Of a DNA stretch of 64,000 bases, positions 10,501 through 21,647 are shown piece by piece. The first letter of the stretch is position 1. Each line of letters starts with the position of its first letter. Origin of the DNA: Tetracladium setigerum (lineage: Eukaryota > Ascomycota > Leotiomycetes > Helotiales); NCBI GenBank assembly GCA_031472005.1, contig PZJY01000012.1, positions 682,001-746,000 of the forward strand, written 5' to 3'. A program made the position numbers and the translations under genes. The notes beneath the pieces were generated by a model. That model searched no databases, was not told the origin of the DNA, and saw only the letters and a list, made by a program, of their open reading frames with translations.

Positions 10501-12740
10501 ATTCTCGATGAAGCACAGGCCATCAAAAGTTCCCAAAGTTCCAGATGGAAGACTCTACTTGGACTACACTGCCGAAATCGTCTGCTGCTTACTGGTACAC
10601 CAATTCAAAACAACATGCAGGAATTGTGGGCTCTATTACATTTCATCATGCCCACGCTGTTTGATTCTCACGAGGAGTTCAGTGAATGGTTCTCCAAGGA
10701 TATTGAAAGTCACGCTCAGAGTAACACGAAGCTCAACGAAACCCAACTGAAGCGATTGCACATGATCCTGAAGCCCTTCATGTTACGACGTGTCAAGAAG
10801 CACGTGCAAAAAGAATTAGGCGATAAGATTGAGATCGATCTGCTCTGCGACCTCACGTACCGACAGCGTGCCTACCACAACAAGCTTACACAAAAAGTCA
10901 ACATCACGGATTTGGTCAAGAAAATCAGATCTGGCGATGAAAACGACACTGGTAGTCTGATGAACTTAGTGATGCAGTTCCGAAAAGTCTGTAATCACCC
11001 AGATCTGTTTGAGCGTGCAGAGGTCACTTCCCCCTTTTCATTTGGACATTTCGCCGAAACAGCCTCCTTTATGCGTGAAGGGCCATTGATCAATGTTGGC
11101 TACTCAACTCGGAATTCGATCGAATACCAGGTTCCTCGACTCATTTGGCGTGAAGGTGGACGTCTCGATCTCCCCGGACGGGACAATGAAAAGGCTGGTT
11201 TCAGGGTTAAAGATGTGTTCAACGGGCTGCTCAACATTTGGAGCAAGGACAACATTCGGGAGCATAACCAGAACAAGGAGACTTTTGCATTCCTTCGATT
11301 TGCGGATACATCTGTCCAAGAATTATCAATGGCCTCACGAAAGAACGTCTTCGATCGCGCAGTTGATCTGGCAAAGAAACCTCGTAGACTGGGTGCTCTT
11401 AGCATTGTTTATGATGAGGAGAGCTACACTCCTGCTTCAGCAATGCTTCAGATCATCGATCGCAACGACAAGAAGCCCCTTGCTGAAGTTACGAACGAAG
11501 GCGCCTTGAACGATCTACTCAATGTCTCGAGGAATTCCTGGTTGGATTCTGGCATGTCTAGATTTGAGCAATGCGGTCGTCCTGCCGCGACTGCTCCTCC
11601 TATTGAATTGGTCTGCTCGAGTCGAGGTGCAGTCGCCGAGAAAGAAAATACTTTCTTTAACGTTTCAGTACGACGAGCACTGTATGGACCATCCCCCGTT
11701 GAGGAGAAGGCATTCATCACCTCTAAGGTTCCGACTACCTTCTGGCCGACGTCGAAGATGCTTCCAGCCCCGACTTTCGAAAAGCAGCGCTTCACCAACA
11801 TCAAGGTTCCTTCCATGCGCCGCTTCGTCACAGACTCTGGTAAGCTGTCTAAATTGGACAAGCTTCTCACCGAACTCAAGGAGCAGGGCCATCGTGTGTT
11901 GTTGTACTTTCAAATGACACGTATGATCGATATGATGGAGGAATACCTGACCTATCGGAACTACAAGTATTGCCGACTAGATGGATCTTCTACCCTCGCA
12001 CACCGAAGAGATACAGTGGCCGACTTCCAATCTCGCCCAGAACTCTTCGTCTTCCTGCTCAGTACACGTGCTGGTGGTCTAGGTATCAATTTGACCAGTG
12101 CCGATACCGTCATCTTCTACGACTCGGATTGGAATCCTACCATTGATTCTCAAGCCATGGATCGTGCTCATCGTCTTGGTCAACTCAAGCAAGTCACCGT
12201 CTACCGCATGATCACCAAGGGCACTATCGAAGAGCGTATCCGCAGTCGTGCTTTGCAAAAAGAAGAAGTTCAAAAGGTTGTCATGACAGGTGGCTCTGGT
12301 GGAGGTGTCGACTTCAATACCCGAAGCAAAGAGAATCGTGCCAAGGACATCGCCATGTGGCTCGTTGACGACGAGCAAGCCGCCGAGATTGAACGCCAGG
12401 AGCAGGAATTGGCCGAGCTTGAAGCAAAGGACCCTACCCTCAAGAAGGCTAATTCCAAGAAGCGCAAGGCAGAGACCTCAACATTTAACTTGGAGGATAT
12501 GTATCATGAAGGTATGTTTTCCATCTTGAACGGGTAAAATGTACCTAGTGCTAATTATTTTGTTCAGGCGAAGGTAATTTCGATGATGTTAGCAATCGAC
12601 CCTCTGGAGCCGCGACACCGATTCCTGGTACCGAAGCTGCTGGTCCCAAGGGCAAGAGACCGAGAAAGGCTGGTGGCAAGAAGGCGAAAACCGCTAAGCA
12701 AAGACTTGCTATGGCCAATGGCGAGGCTGACATGGCTTGA
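7520..12740 (+). CDS. INO80: INO80 chromatin-remodelling ATPase
   Basis: Catalytic subunit of the nuclear INO80 complex, which slides nucleosomes and exchanges H2A.Z, acting in transcription and DNA repair. Exons: 7520-7894, 7990-12511, 12568-12740; about 1,690 aa. A possible extra 54-nt intron at 8227-8280 would make it about 1,671 aa. The N-terminus is Pro/Ser-rich and disordered, followed by Lys/Glu-rich helices. The DBINO/HSA-type segment (about residues 580-715; YNQIYEQIWRDLARKD to LISQTELYSHFIGKK) binds actin-related proteins. The SNF2 ATPase lobe starts near 825 (LKEYQLKGLNWLVNLYEQG; Walker A DEMGLGKT; DEAQ box near 963; LLTGTPIQNN). The long INO80-type insertion separates it from the second lobe (about 1412-1542; DSDWNPTIDSQAMDRAHRLGQ). 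The C-terminus is basic (KGKRPRKAGGKKAKT). Start: first ATG of the open frame, MDSQFHATVMG. Confidence 0.96.
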
Positions 12741-13660
12741 TTGTTGCCATAATGGGATTCGACAAATGATTGTGATGAGCTATGAGTTGGGAAGGGGCGG
12801 TCTATTTACACTTGGTGGCCAGGAGGAGGCATGTCCAACCAAAAAAGCATCTCAAGTACGCACGCACGCACGCATAGAAGGAAGCTTCATCTGTCTCTAT
12901 CTCTTTCTTCAATGAAGGGTAGAGGATATTTTGTATTTATATTTACTCTTTTTATATGGAGAGCGTGGCTCCTAAGCGTTGTTTACTTTCCCCCCATTCC
13001 CGGCGTTGATGTTGCGCTAGCTAGGTAGCTAGCTGGTTGCTTCTGTGTTATTAGAGAGGGAACAAGGGAGGTTCTTGTATCAGAATCGACCCGACTTATA
13101 GGAAGGATAGAGCGAGGAGCAGATAAGATATATGATATGTTAAAGAAAATCAGGGGCGCCTTTCTTGTGGTTTGAATAGATGTACTTTATGGGTGTGAGT
13201 GTGCTTGTGGTTGTGATATGAACCACTCGGTCATTTTCTTGGCATTTCTCAGTAAGAACACTTTAGCACACGCTGGTTAATTATGTCTGATCTTATAGCA
13301 ACCTACTAATATGCAATTTGATAGGCTTTGAAAATATGATTATGTAGATGTTTTGTTGGGAACAGATGGCAGAGACTCATTTATCGTTACAGCAGCTTCT
13401 TCTCACGGAGGATTGTTCGTTCTGTTGCAAGGACGACCAGTGTTATTTCTGCTTTATTTGATTTTATTTCACTTCAAAGAGAAGTGTCAGCTTTGCTATT
13501 GCACGTTCAAGATTGCGCTTATGATTTACCAGATAGCAACCAGAGTCGTGGGGTGGGCTCAATTGTTTTCCTCTTCACCTTTAACCGACTGCTTTTCTAG
13601 AGATCACTAGCCAACCTTCGACCCTCCATCGAGTTTCTCAACTTCCTCAACATCCTCAAC
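12741..13660. other. INO80 3' region and upstream region of next gene
   Basis: Holds a short ACGC tetranucleotide run at 12858-12874 and AT-rich sequence. The final 40 nt (CTCAACTTCCTCAACATCCTCAAC) look like a fungal 5' leader directly before the next ATG. No coding potential seen. Confidence 0.4.
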
Positions 13661-14869
13661 ATGACGCAACTTCCAGTCAACAACAAAGACAGCGCAACTC
13701 CTATTCCTTCCTACATCATGGAACTTCCCGACCCCCACGATCCCGCTGCTAGCCTTCTACATCAATACCTCGCAGCCGACCGCAGTCGTCTCGCCTCTGT
13801 CGAAGAAGCCCTCTCAGCCGGCCGCCAAACCTTCAGAGACATGAAAGCCGCGTACGAGATGCTGGAAGCCGAAGTTCGTGATCTCAAGTCAGATATTGAA
13901 GCAAAAGATGGATACACCATCGATCTTCGCGGCCGATTCAAGACACTCCAATCTGACTATGAAGACGTCGTCCAAAAGCTGAAGTCAGCAGAGGCAAAGT
14001 GCGACGATCCGCTTGGCCGCCAGGTTCTTGCAAGACTTGAGGAAGAGATCAAGTTGCGTTTGAGCCTGGAGGAGAAAGTCAAGCTGCTACAAGATGGCGA
14101 TTCAAAGGAGTTGAAGCTGTTGAAGCAGGAACGCGATTTGAAGGAGCCATTGGTTCTTATTGGTACACAGATTCGATTGCGGTTCCTGGAGCAAGCCAAG
14201 GAGACTGTTTGGTATGAAAGAAAAGATCAGCTTGACCAGGCTATTCTGGAATTGGGAAATCAAGCCGCACATTGTGGAAATGGGGAAACTGATGCTGCTT
14301 TGTTCGCTTTGGGTAAGTACCCAGTCTGCCTACTCCTGTTCCTTTGACCTCGCGTGCGACTCATAACTAACTCAAAGATCTGATACACAGGTGTTATCCC
14401 CGAAGCCCAACTCGCATCAATGACAAAGATCTACGAAGCTCTCTACTTCAACAACCCAACCATGTTCAGCTCCGGCCCTGCTCCCCTCCGCGAAGTCATC
14501 AACCACAAAGTCACCATCCTCACGCTCCGCACCCTCAACAGCAGTCTCAACCGCCCCGTTATCGAACGCCAACGCACCATGGAGCAAATAGGAATCGTGC
14601 TTGAAAAATGCGTCAAGCTCAAGGACGAAGCCCTAGTCATTGAAGATACCGATATCGCTCGAAGAGTTGCTGCCGTTCGCGAGGGAACAGCTGTCATTGT
14701 CGATTTAGATAGGCAGAATATTCCTCCTCCTCCTTCTTCCAATTCTAAGGGTGGTGGCGGCTCGAAGAATAATAATGAGAATCGTAAGATGGGTGGTGGT
14801 GGGGTGGTAGGGGACAGAGGAGGGTTGAGAGGAGGGTTAGTTCTGGCTTTGGACTTTGCTGATTCATGA
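13661..14869 (+). CDS. Hypothetical coiled-coil protein
   Basis: Two exons, 13661-14312 and 14391-14869, joined across a 78-nt intron (donor GTAAGT, CTAACTCAAAG branch area, acceptor ACACAG) in phase 1; 376 aa. Residues about 40-170 are heptad-rich (VEEALSAGRQTFRDMKAAYE, LEEEIKLRLSLEEKVKLLQ) and probably form a coiled coil. Residues 170-330 look helical and globular. The last ~50 residues are a Gly/Asn-rich tail (GGGGSKNNNENRKMGGGG). No catalytic motif, signal peptide or membrane segment is visible. Family not recognised. Confidence 0.75.
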
Positions 14870-15367
14870 CCTGACTTGACCTGAGTAGGCGCGGTGATTC
14901 AAGTTATTGGTATCACTTGCTCATTCAATTTCACCTACTTGCTTTCTATTTGGTTGGGGCATTTGGAAGAGATCATTCAGCACACAACTTAGGTATGCTC
15001 TTTGCCAAACTTATAGAACAGATTGGTGATTGGTTGTCTTCCTGCTTGGAGGTTCTTGCACTTGTACATGTGAATCAGCATGAGACCTGTTTGTTCGGGT
15101 GAGATGTTCTGCAGGCCTAGTAGATTGGGTTCATTGCGGATTTCAGCAAAGTTGCAACATTCTGTCAATCTCCTGAGACAAAATAAAGCGGATTCAGATG
15201 ATGATTGTTCAAGCCTAGGTGCTTTTGACAATAATTCAGAGTAATTGAACCTCCATTCAACACAATTTTCCGACCTTCTTAAATGCATTTCTCTATTCTC
15301 TTGTTAAGTATCTTTTTAAATTAGATCTTACTTCAAAATCATCCTACCCACCATCCCCATCATAACA
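14870..15367. other. Intergenic region
   Basis: No supported coding sequence. The last 60 nt before the next ATG are C/A/T-rich (CCTACCCACCATCCCCATC), as expected for a leader. Confidence 0.35.
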
Positions 15368-17008
15368 ATGGATCCAGCACGACTCCCTCAACCCCACCCA
15401 ACCAGAGAAACAACAAAAGAAGAAATCTCAATTCCCATCTGGCTTGGCGAACACGGCCACGAAGAAGCCACGGCAAAATGGCTCGTGGAACATGATGATC
15501 TCTTCTCATCAATGGACAACAACACCACCACACACCTGCCTGATGCTTTTGCACAACAGGAAATCAATGATAACAATAGTCATAAGAGTAAGAACAACAG
15601 CGGGTTTGAAGATATCATTATGTCTTCCGCGGAGCAAAATGAAATCATTGATGAGTTGCGAGAACATTCGGATGCTCAGTTGGAGGTGGAAATGAATGGA
15701 ATGACCGCGTCGTCGATTTCTACTTCTAAGCGAAGAAAATTTTCGGGGGAGTTGATGATGGCGCCATCATCGCCGGCGGCGTCTAGTATGACTGTGATGA
15801 TGGAGGAAATGGAAAGTGTTGCTGATATGGAAGTGGGGATGGAGGAAATTTCCTCAACAACAGCAACAAGATCAACTTCGATCAACGGAATGGAAATTAT
15901 AGAGATGGAACAATATTCTCCTCCAACGAGAATATCCACGATTTGGGAAGTTGCTTCTTCGATTGAAGAGCTCGAGCAGGAGGAGGCGGAAGTTCCACGC
16001 CCTTTCCATTTATATGAGACTTTTGTGCCGGGCGAGTGGCCGGAATGTGCGAATAGTCGAATGAAAGTGGTTGAGGGAGAAGATGCAAAGAAGGAGAGAG
16101 AAGGGAGGGAAGAGAGAGAGGCGAGTTGGCAATCGCAGTGGGAAGTTTCACCGTGGAGTGTGTGCAGTTCGGCAGCTTCCTCCTCTTCTGGAGCTGGGGA
16201 GAGAAACAAACATGGACGTTTTATTCCTGTTTTACCACTTTATTCTGTTCGGATTGCGAACGTGGAGTACCCGGAAGAACTTCCTAAATCGCCAATTCCA
16301 TTGCCATTACCAACACCATTGCCACCACCAGCTACAGCGTCCAATTCTCAAAATAATAATCCCCCAGAACAAAAGCAAAAACATCCACAATCCCCAATCA
16401 TCACCAAAATCGAGCACCTTCAATGCCTCCTCCTCAACAAAGTCCAAATGCGAAAAGAATACACCGAGCTCTTCCAAGGTCCAATCTCCAACGCTGAATT
16501 CCTCACTCAGCTTGCAATATTGGATGATCACTGGCTTGCTCTTGCTGCTCCTCCAGCACCAAGACACCCAACAGACCACAGCACGAACAAATCGCATATC
16601 TTGAAATGGTATGAAGCCTGGATAGCCGAACATCCCGACGAGGAAGTCGTTATAGATCCAGAGGATTACGCAACAACAAGCGAAGATGATCTCTGCAATG
16701 CCATCTTCCTCGAAATCCAAGATCGCTATCTCGAATTCGAAGAGCAAGTCAACGAGAAAATCGCCTTGGCGTTTCAAATTTTCGGGGAAAGTAACGCAGC
16801 TTTTTCTTCCCCTTCTTTGACTTCTCCTTCAGGAATTGATACTCGTCTTTGGAAAGTCGCAACGCAGATTCAACGATCTTTGAAAGGTAAATATAGAAGT
16901 GAAGAAGGGAAGATGGATCTTGAATATTTGGTGTTTGATGATGTGTGGGAGCCTGGGGCGGAGGCTTTGAAGGATTTTGTGGGGAGCTGGTTTGGTATTT
17001 CGGTGTGA
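15368..17008 (+). CDS. Hypothetical acidic protein, single exon
   Basis: An uninterrupted 546-aa frame from a good ATG context (ACAATGG). Residues 1-300 are acidic and low-complexity, with runs of Met/Glu/Ser (MMEEMESVADMEVGMEE) and a basic KRRKF motif that could be nuclear-targeting. Residues 355-546 look folded and contain EHLQCLLLNKVQMRKEYTEL, HILKWYEAWIAEHPDEEVV and a C-terminal YLVFDDVWEPGAEALKDF. No known domain recognised. Base composition of the coding strand changes along the gene: GA-rich first half, C/A-rich around 16260-16800, then strongly G/T-rich for the last 100 nt and beyond the stop. Confidence 0.7.
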   Translation: MDPARLPQPHPTRETTKEEISIPIWLGEHGHEEATAKWLVEHDDLFSSMDNNTTTHLPDAFAQQEINDNNSHKSKNNSGFEDIIMSSAEQNEIIDELREHSDAQLEVEMNGMTASSISTSKRRKFSGELMMAPSSPAASSMTVMMEEMESVADMEVGMEEISSTTATRSTSINGMEIIEMEQYSPPTRISTIWEVASSIEELEQEEAEVPRPFHLYETFVPGEWPECANSRMKVVEGEDAKKEREGREEREASWQSQWEVSPWSVCSSAASSSSGAGERNKHGRFIPVLPLYSVRIANVEYPEELPKSPIPLPLPTPLPPPATASNSQNNNPPEQKQKHPQSPIITKIEHLQCLLLNKVQMRKEYTELFQGPISNAEFLTQLAILDDHWLALAAPPAPRHPTDHSTNKSHILKWYEAWIAEHPDEEVVIDPEDYATTSEDDLCNAIFLEIQDRYLEFEEQVNEKIALAFQIFGESNAAFSSPSLTSPSGIDTRLWKVATQIQRSLKGKYRSEEGKMDLEYLVFDDVWEPGAEALKDFVGSWFGISV

Positions 17009-17165
17009 CGAGAGAGTATTTGGAGGAGAGGTATAAGAAGTGGGTTTTGTGTGAGGTGAGGGGGCTGGTGGATTGGGGTTGTTGGGGAGAGGGGAGGTGT
17101 TGGAAGGGTTGTTGGAAGGAGAGTGGACAGTTTGGAGTGGGTATGGGCGTGAGATTTGAGAGGTG
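16925..17165 (+). other. C-poor, G/T-rich strand-asymmetric tract
   Basis: The plus strand across the stop codon of the preceding gene is nearly devoid of C and rich in GG and GGG runs (for example GGGGTTGTTGGGGAGAGGGG). It covers the last codons and the 3' flank. Such a tract could form G-quadruplexes or an R-loop in the transcript or the DNA; no function is shown. Confidence 0.5.
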
Positions 17166-18443
17166 ATGCTGGTGGAATGTAGGTTTGTTTGCTTGTGTTG
17201 TTTAGGTGGAAGGTAGGTAGTGCATGAAGTGTTCCTATGCCGTAGAGTGTGATGCTGATGCATGCATGGGTTTCATGGAAAATAGACACGTGGAATATAT
17301 TTGAAAAATTTGTCTATTTACTATCTAGTGGAAAGGAGAGTGTTGGACAGAATTTAGATGATAGTTGAAATGTTGTAAGGGTGAAGTTTTGGGTTGTTGG
17401 AAATGTCAACATTCCAAGTTCTCTCCCGAAATTTGACGAGGAATGTTGATAGTTTCCCTTCGCGTCGATATCTTTAACCTCTTTGTAATTTATGTTAACA
17501 AGATGAGCTTTCCAACATAGTCTGAAGTTGATGTATTTTATTATAGGATGAGATACTCCAATTCTTTTAGGACTTCGCGAAGTCAAGTATGAATGAGTCG
17601 TTGAAAGAATATCTTCCTGTAGCATCATCCTTAAACAAGTCTTTGTTGGGTTTCAAAAATTAAATCTTGGGATTCCAATAGGAAATATTTGTCAGGCTTC
17701 CCATTCATGCCTAATGCAGGAGCCCATTCACCTAGTGGCTACAACTTTCCGCCAACAACTATATCAATGGCCTCGTCGCCTCAATGACTTGTTAGTCAAG
17801 TTTCAAAACTTTACACAATTCGCAAATCAAGTAACGAAAAAACAACATCAAACAAACCGAATACAGGTTACAAACATATTCTCTAGCACTATGGTTGATG
17901 GGACCCCATGACCTCCGACCTCGAGCTTTTCGCTCGCACTCAGTCAAATTATCAAGAATTAAACACTTGTATGTTCACCATATGAATGCATGAGTAAGAA
18001 TGTAAGATACAGGGCTGATGGTCTATAGTCACTAATAATCGAACCATCGATTTACAGAAGGCATGTTACATCAGGCATGCAAAAAATTACAAAGGACCGG
18101 GATCGAAGCGCCGACTCAGACAAACAATAGGACAAACAATAGGCCTGTTTTTGCCTAAGATAGAGAGTGAAAGAACACAATAGCGTAATTCTAACAACCT
18201 TTAAAAATAAGAACAAGATGATTGTATACAGCTACACAGCTCATGAGCCAATTCCCTCAAAGGCTTTGTTTAAATGGAGATAAATAACACAAATATTCTC
18301 ACAAATTCTAAACTTGAAAAATATAACTGGAAGCTACGCAATAATCCTAGGGCATACAATTTCTTCTCCTTTGAAGAGAAGGCTTCAAAGATTTTTAATA
18401 ATACAGACGATATTCAGTACTTAGTAATCTACACAGATTTACG
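17166..18443. other. Intergenic, AT-rich
   Basis: No ORF with convincing coding character. The stretch near 18090-18115 resembles part of a tRNA T-arm but lacks the rest of the fold. An open frame at 18274-18627 overlaps the next gene in another frame and is judged a shadow. Confidence 0.35.
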
Positions 18444-18926
18444 ATGCCCGACCCAAATCCAACCCGAGAGACCCAAAACACTTCACCTTCTCCAGACTCA
18501 ACGGACTCCGCATTGCAGATACTACGCGACCGCACAGCATACATCAACAGGACGATTTCTCGCTTGGAAGTTCGGGATCTCACCCAAATTGAATCAGACA
18601 TTCTTCGGACGATGGTGGAAGACCTAAGAAAACATAATGAAATGTTGAGATCTGGTCTTCGGAGTAATGCAGCTGGCATGGAAGTGCTGGAAAATGATTA
18701 TGGAACGGAGGTTCTTGGTGTTTCGGATGATGAGGTTGAGGTAAGAGATAAACTGGCTCGTCCTGAAGAGAGCGAGCGGATTTTGACCACTGAGGAAAGA
18801 GTTCTTCATAATCAGTCGAGTAGGGAGGGCATGATGCGATTGTTGCGAGAGGATACGCAACGATACGATAGACTGCGAGAATTCCAATTTGGAATCAAGT
18901 ATGGTAATCGTGGATTGGATTTGTAG
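18444..18926 (+). CDS. Hypothetical small charged helical protein
   Basis: An intronless 160-aa frame, MPDPNPTRETQNTSPSPDS onward. After a short Pro/Ser/Thr-rich leader the protein is rich in Arg, Glu and Leu with heptad-like spacing (ALQILRDRTAYINRTISRLE; LRTMVEDLRKHNEMLRSGLR), suggesting a coiled coil. The C-terminal third is also charged (REGMMRLLREDTQRYDRLRE). No recognised domain, signal or membrane segment. Start chosen as the first ATG giving coherent composition. Confidence 0.55.
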   Translation: MPDPNPTRETQNTSPSPDSTDSALQILRDRTAYINRTISRLEVRDLTQIESDILRTMVEDLRKHNEMLRSGLRSNAAGMEVLENDYGTEVLGVSDDEVEVRDKLARPEESERILTTEERVLHNQSSREGMMRLLREDTQRYDRLREFQFGIKYGNRGLDL

Positions 18927-19168
18927 GCCCCATCCCTCAATTACGTGTGCGCCAGAGACGCCAACGACGGGATACTGAAGCTATCGGACGGTGTAGACCT
19001 GATCAAATTCTCGCTTTGCAATACCCTTCGCGGACAATCACTTGATGCCAGGTAGGCTAGATGTACAAGTTTGGATTTGAAATATAAACGCACGGCTTTA
19101 TAAACAAAGACACCCAACTCCCCCAAATGCATCCTTGACTCCCCAAACCACAATAACAGACAGCCCTC

Positions 19169-19765
19169 TTATGCCTTCTTGGACTTCAACTCGATCTCCC
19201 TCAGCAGACCAACCAAATCAGCCTCACTCCCTTCCATCTCCAAGCCCTTCCCAACCCACTCCTTGGCCTCCTCAAATCTACCCATCTCCATCAAACACTT
19301 TCCCTTCCTCCACCACGCCTTTGAGTTCCCGACCTTCTTTGCCTCAACACTTGCCTCCGCATCCACGGCACCCTCCACCCAATTTGACAGAGCCATATGT
19401 GACTGTGCGCGGTTGGCGAACAGCCCGGCGACTTCATCTCTCACTAATCCTGCTGGTTCCCATAGCGGTCTTGTGAGGGCCATTTGTAGACCTAGAGTGT
19501 AGAATCTAATGGCGTCGACATGCCTGCCCTTGCGAAACTCGTTATTTCCAGACTCTCGCAGCTTTGTGATGTTGGCTGATCGTTTTGGGTTGACGGGAAC
19601 AGGTGGTGGAGGAATTGGAGATTCAAGGGAGAGTAAAGTTCGGTGCAGGGCGTTTAGTGTGTTGAGCTCTTCATTGAGAGCGCGCGAGCTGGATGTGGTG
19701 GTAATGGCTTTGGAGGTAGGGTTGAGGTGGAGGGGGAGAGAGGTGAAGGTCTCGAGGTCTTCCAT
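19169..19765 (-). CDS. SEC72: Sec72-type TPR subunit of the ER translocon
   Basis: An intronless 198-aa TPR protein matching the fungal Sec72 architecture. Sec72 is a cytosolic subunit of the Sec62/63 post-translational translocation complex at the ER membrane and binds Hsp70 C-termini. The N-terminal ~70 residues (LETFTSLPLHLNPTSKAITT) match the Sec72 leader. Residues about 70-190 form TPR repeats: ITKLRESGNNEFRKGRHVDA, LFANRAQSHMALSNWVEGAV and AWWRKGKCLMEMGRFEEAKE, with the typical W/L/G/Y/A/F/A/P-like positions. The length fits the family (about 190-210 aa). No signal peptide or membrane helix, as expected. The coding strand is C-rich at the 5' end and G-rich at the 3' end. Confidence 0.85.
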   Translation of the reverse strand: MEDLETFTSLPLHLNPTSKAITTTSSSRALNEELNTLNALHRTLLSLESPIPPPPVPVNPKRSANITKLRESGNNEFRKGRHVDAIRFYTLGLQMALTRPLWEPAGLVRDEVAGLFANRAQSHMALSNWVEGAVDAEASVEAKKVGNSKAWWRKGKCLMEMGRFEEAKEWVGKGLEMEGSEADLVGLLREIELKSKKA

Positions 19766-20416
19766 TGTGTCTGGGTGATGGGATTTCTTTCGAGATTTGA
19801 TGTAGATAGTTTTTTAGAAGTCGCAAAGCTGCTGCCTTTCAAATATGATGTGTCTTTGACGTGAGGTACTGGAGGCGTTTGGTGGAAGTGTGTTTGGGGG
19901 ATTTAAATCTAGAAATTTAATTAAGGACAGCTGTCGACCAGATACGCGCCAAGACAAGGCTACCCAAAAAGCTTAGCGTGTCTTCCAGGTTCTCCAGCCT
20001 GAAGCCAAGCCTTGCACCCCTCCACTAACGTCGAGTTGTGTTTACATCCTTACATCACCACACCACCATCACTTCAGAGTTTGTCGATCCTTTCAACTTC
20101 TTCTACAATAGGAATTTTCCCACTCGATGCCTGCTTGGCCAGGAAAATGTGACTTCGATATCCGGCGTGCCTTACGATCAGCAGACATAAAAGCATGTTT
20201 GCTAGTCACCAGGCTACGCTGAGCCGTTCCGCACGCCACTCGGTGTGAAAGGTTATGTGAGTACATAACATGAGAATGCCAGCCTAGGGGGAAGTTTTCT
20301 CATCTTCAACAACCTAAACCTATCATAAACAAAAAAACCCAATTTTTGGTTATTTCGTCAGACAACTACCCAGCAAGTTCAACCAACTCAACCTTACTCT
20401 CTTATTATACTACACC
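19766..20416. other. Upstream region of Sec72 and intergenic DNA
   Basis: No coding sequence supported. The last ~100 nt before 20417 (CAACTACCCAGCAAGTTCAACCAACTCAACC) resemble a fungal 5' UTR. Confidence 0.35.
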
Positions 20417-20518
20417 ATGTGTGGAAGGGTTTTCAAACAGATTTGGTTGGAAACCTACGAAGTTTGGGATGCAGTTCTGTACGGTCTTGGGAAAATGATG
20501 TCAAAGATTGGGCTTTGA
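20417..20518 (+). CDS. Possible 33-residue small ORF
   Basis: The first ATG after a leader-like CA/T-rich stretch opens a 33-codon frame (MCGRVFKQIWLETYEVWDAV to SKIGL). The peptide is amphipathic and aromatic-rich. It could be a stand-alone small protein or the first exon of a gene whose other exons I could not connect. The MCGR start recalls SRAP-domain proteins, but the rest does not match. Confidence 0.25.
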   Translation: MCGRVFKQIWLETYEVWDAVLYGLGKMMSKIGL

Positions 20519-21647
20519 GGCGTAAATCAAAGAGAATGGCGATTTCACGAGACATGGCTCCACGTATCCATTCACAAACCACGGCACGATCACATAAGAA
20601 GTGGAACAACAGACATCAAGTTGAATTATCTTCAGTCTTCAAACTTTGCGCATCGACGACAACGATTTACACAACTCTCGGATCTTCGCTCTGGTATACT
20701 TCGCGAAAGGCTTCTCGGAGCGATCACATACACGATAACACCATCCGGACACGTTGATAAGTAATGGTGGATGGAAGCAGGGAAGGAACCTTTGGGCAAC
20801 AAAAGCTCTGTGAACTGGTTGTTCGAAGCAGAGCAAATTCAGGGGAAGAAACAGTCGAAGATCCCGGTCTGGTGTGAACAACATTTTCGCTTAGCAGCTC
20901 AACGACGATGCGCACATACGTCAGAGAAAGCTGGATCCGTTTTCACAGGATACAGAAGAAGATAATTTCAAACTCGTCTTCTGTTCTTGTGGGATCGTGT
21001 AACAGCTCTTGGTGGGTGTGATATCGTGCTTTGTTCAATGGTCTTTAGTATTGCTGCTCGTACTGGGTAATGGAACAAATACATAGGGAAGGAAAAGGAA
21101 GTAGTTGTCTAGCCGAGGCAGTGTTGTGGGAAGATTGATATGGATGTGAAGATGGGTTTTTGTTTGTTTTTATCTAAAATCACGAGTATGATAATGAAAT
21201 AAGTATGGAAATTGTCACAAGAAGTTCAGAGGGCAGTCCTTGGCGTTTCAGCTTCACAAAAACTAGGGAAGATTACACAACAGGAAGGGTGCACGAGTAG
21301 AGTTGTGATAAGTTCTGAATGGCAATCGTATTCCTTATCGCTCGAGGCCATGACAATTAGTTGTTCAACAACACTGCAAGAAATCTTCAAGATTATCTCC
21401 AGGGCCCAAAATGATTCTCAAGATACCAAGAACTCCGCACGGAAATCATGTCGAAACAAACACCGCCAACTCGATCTACCCATCCTCATCTATCGACCTG
21501 TATATTTCATGCATGAGATCATGAGAATCTAATAAAGTCTGCTCCGTGTACAACCATTTATCCGCTCATAACTAAGTTGCATCAAACAGATTGATCGAAT
21601 ATATGTCAATGAGGTTGTTGTGGTTTGGGTTCGAAAATTGTGCGCTC
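20519..21647. other. Intergenic region
   Basis: Several short ORFs on both strands lack starts, splice partners or coherent composition. Nothing supported. Confidence 0.35.

Noticed and set aside
18090..18120. tRNA-like sequence with GATCGAAGC / GGACCGGG on one strand
   Set aside because: The expected T-stem does not pair, and no acceptor stem or D-arm could be placed in the flanks.
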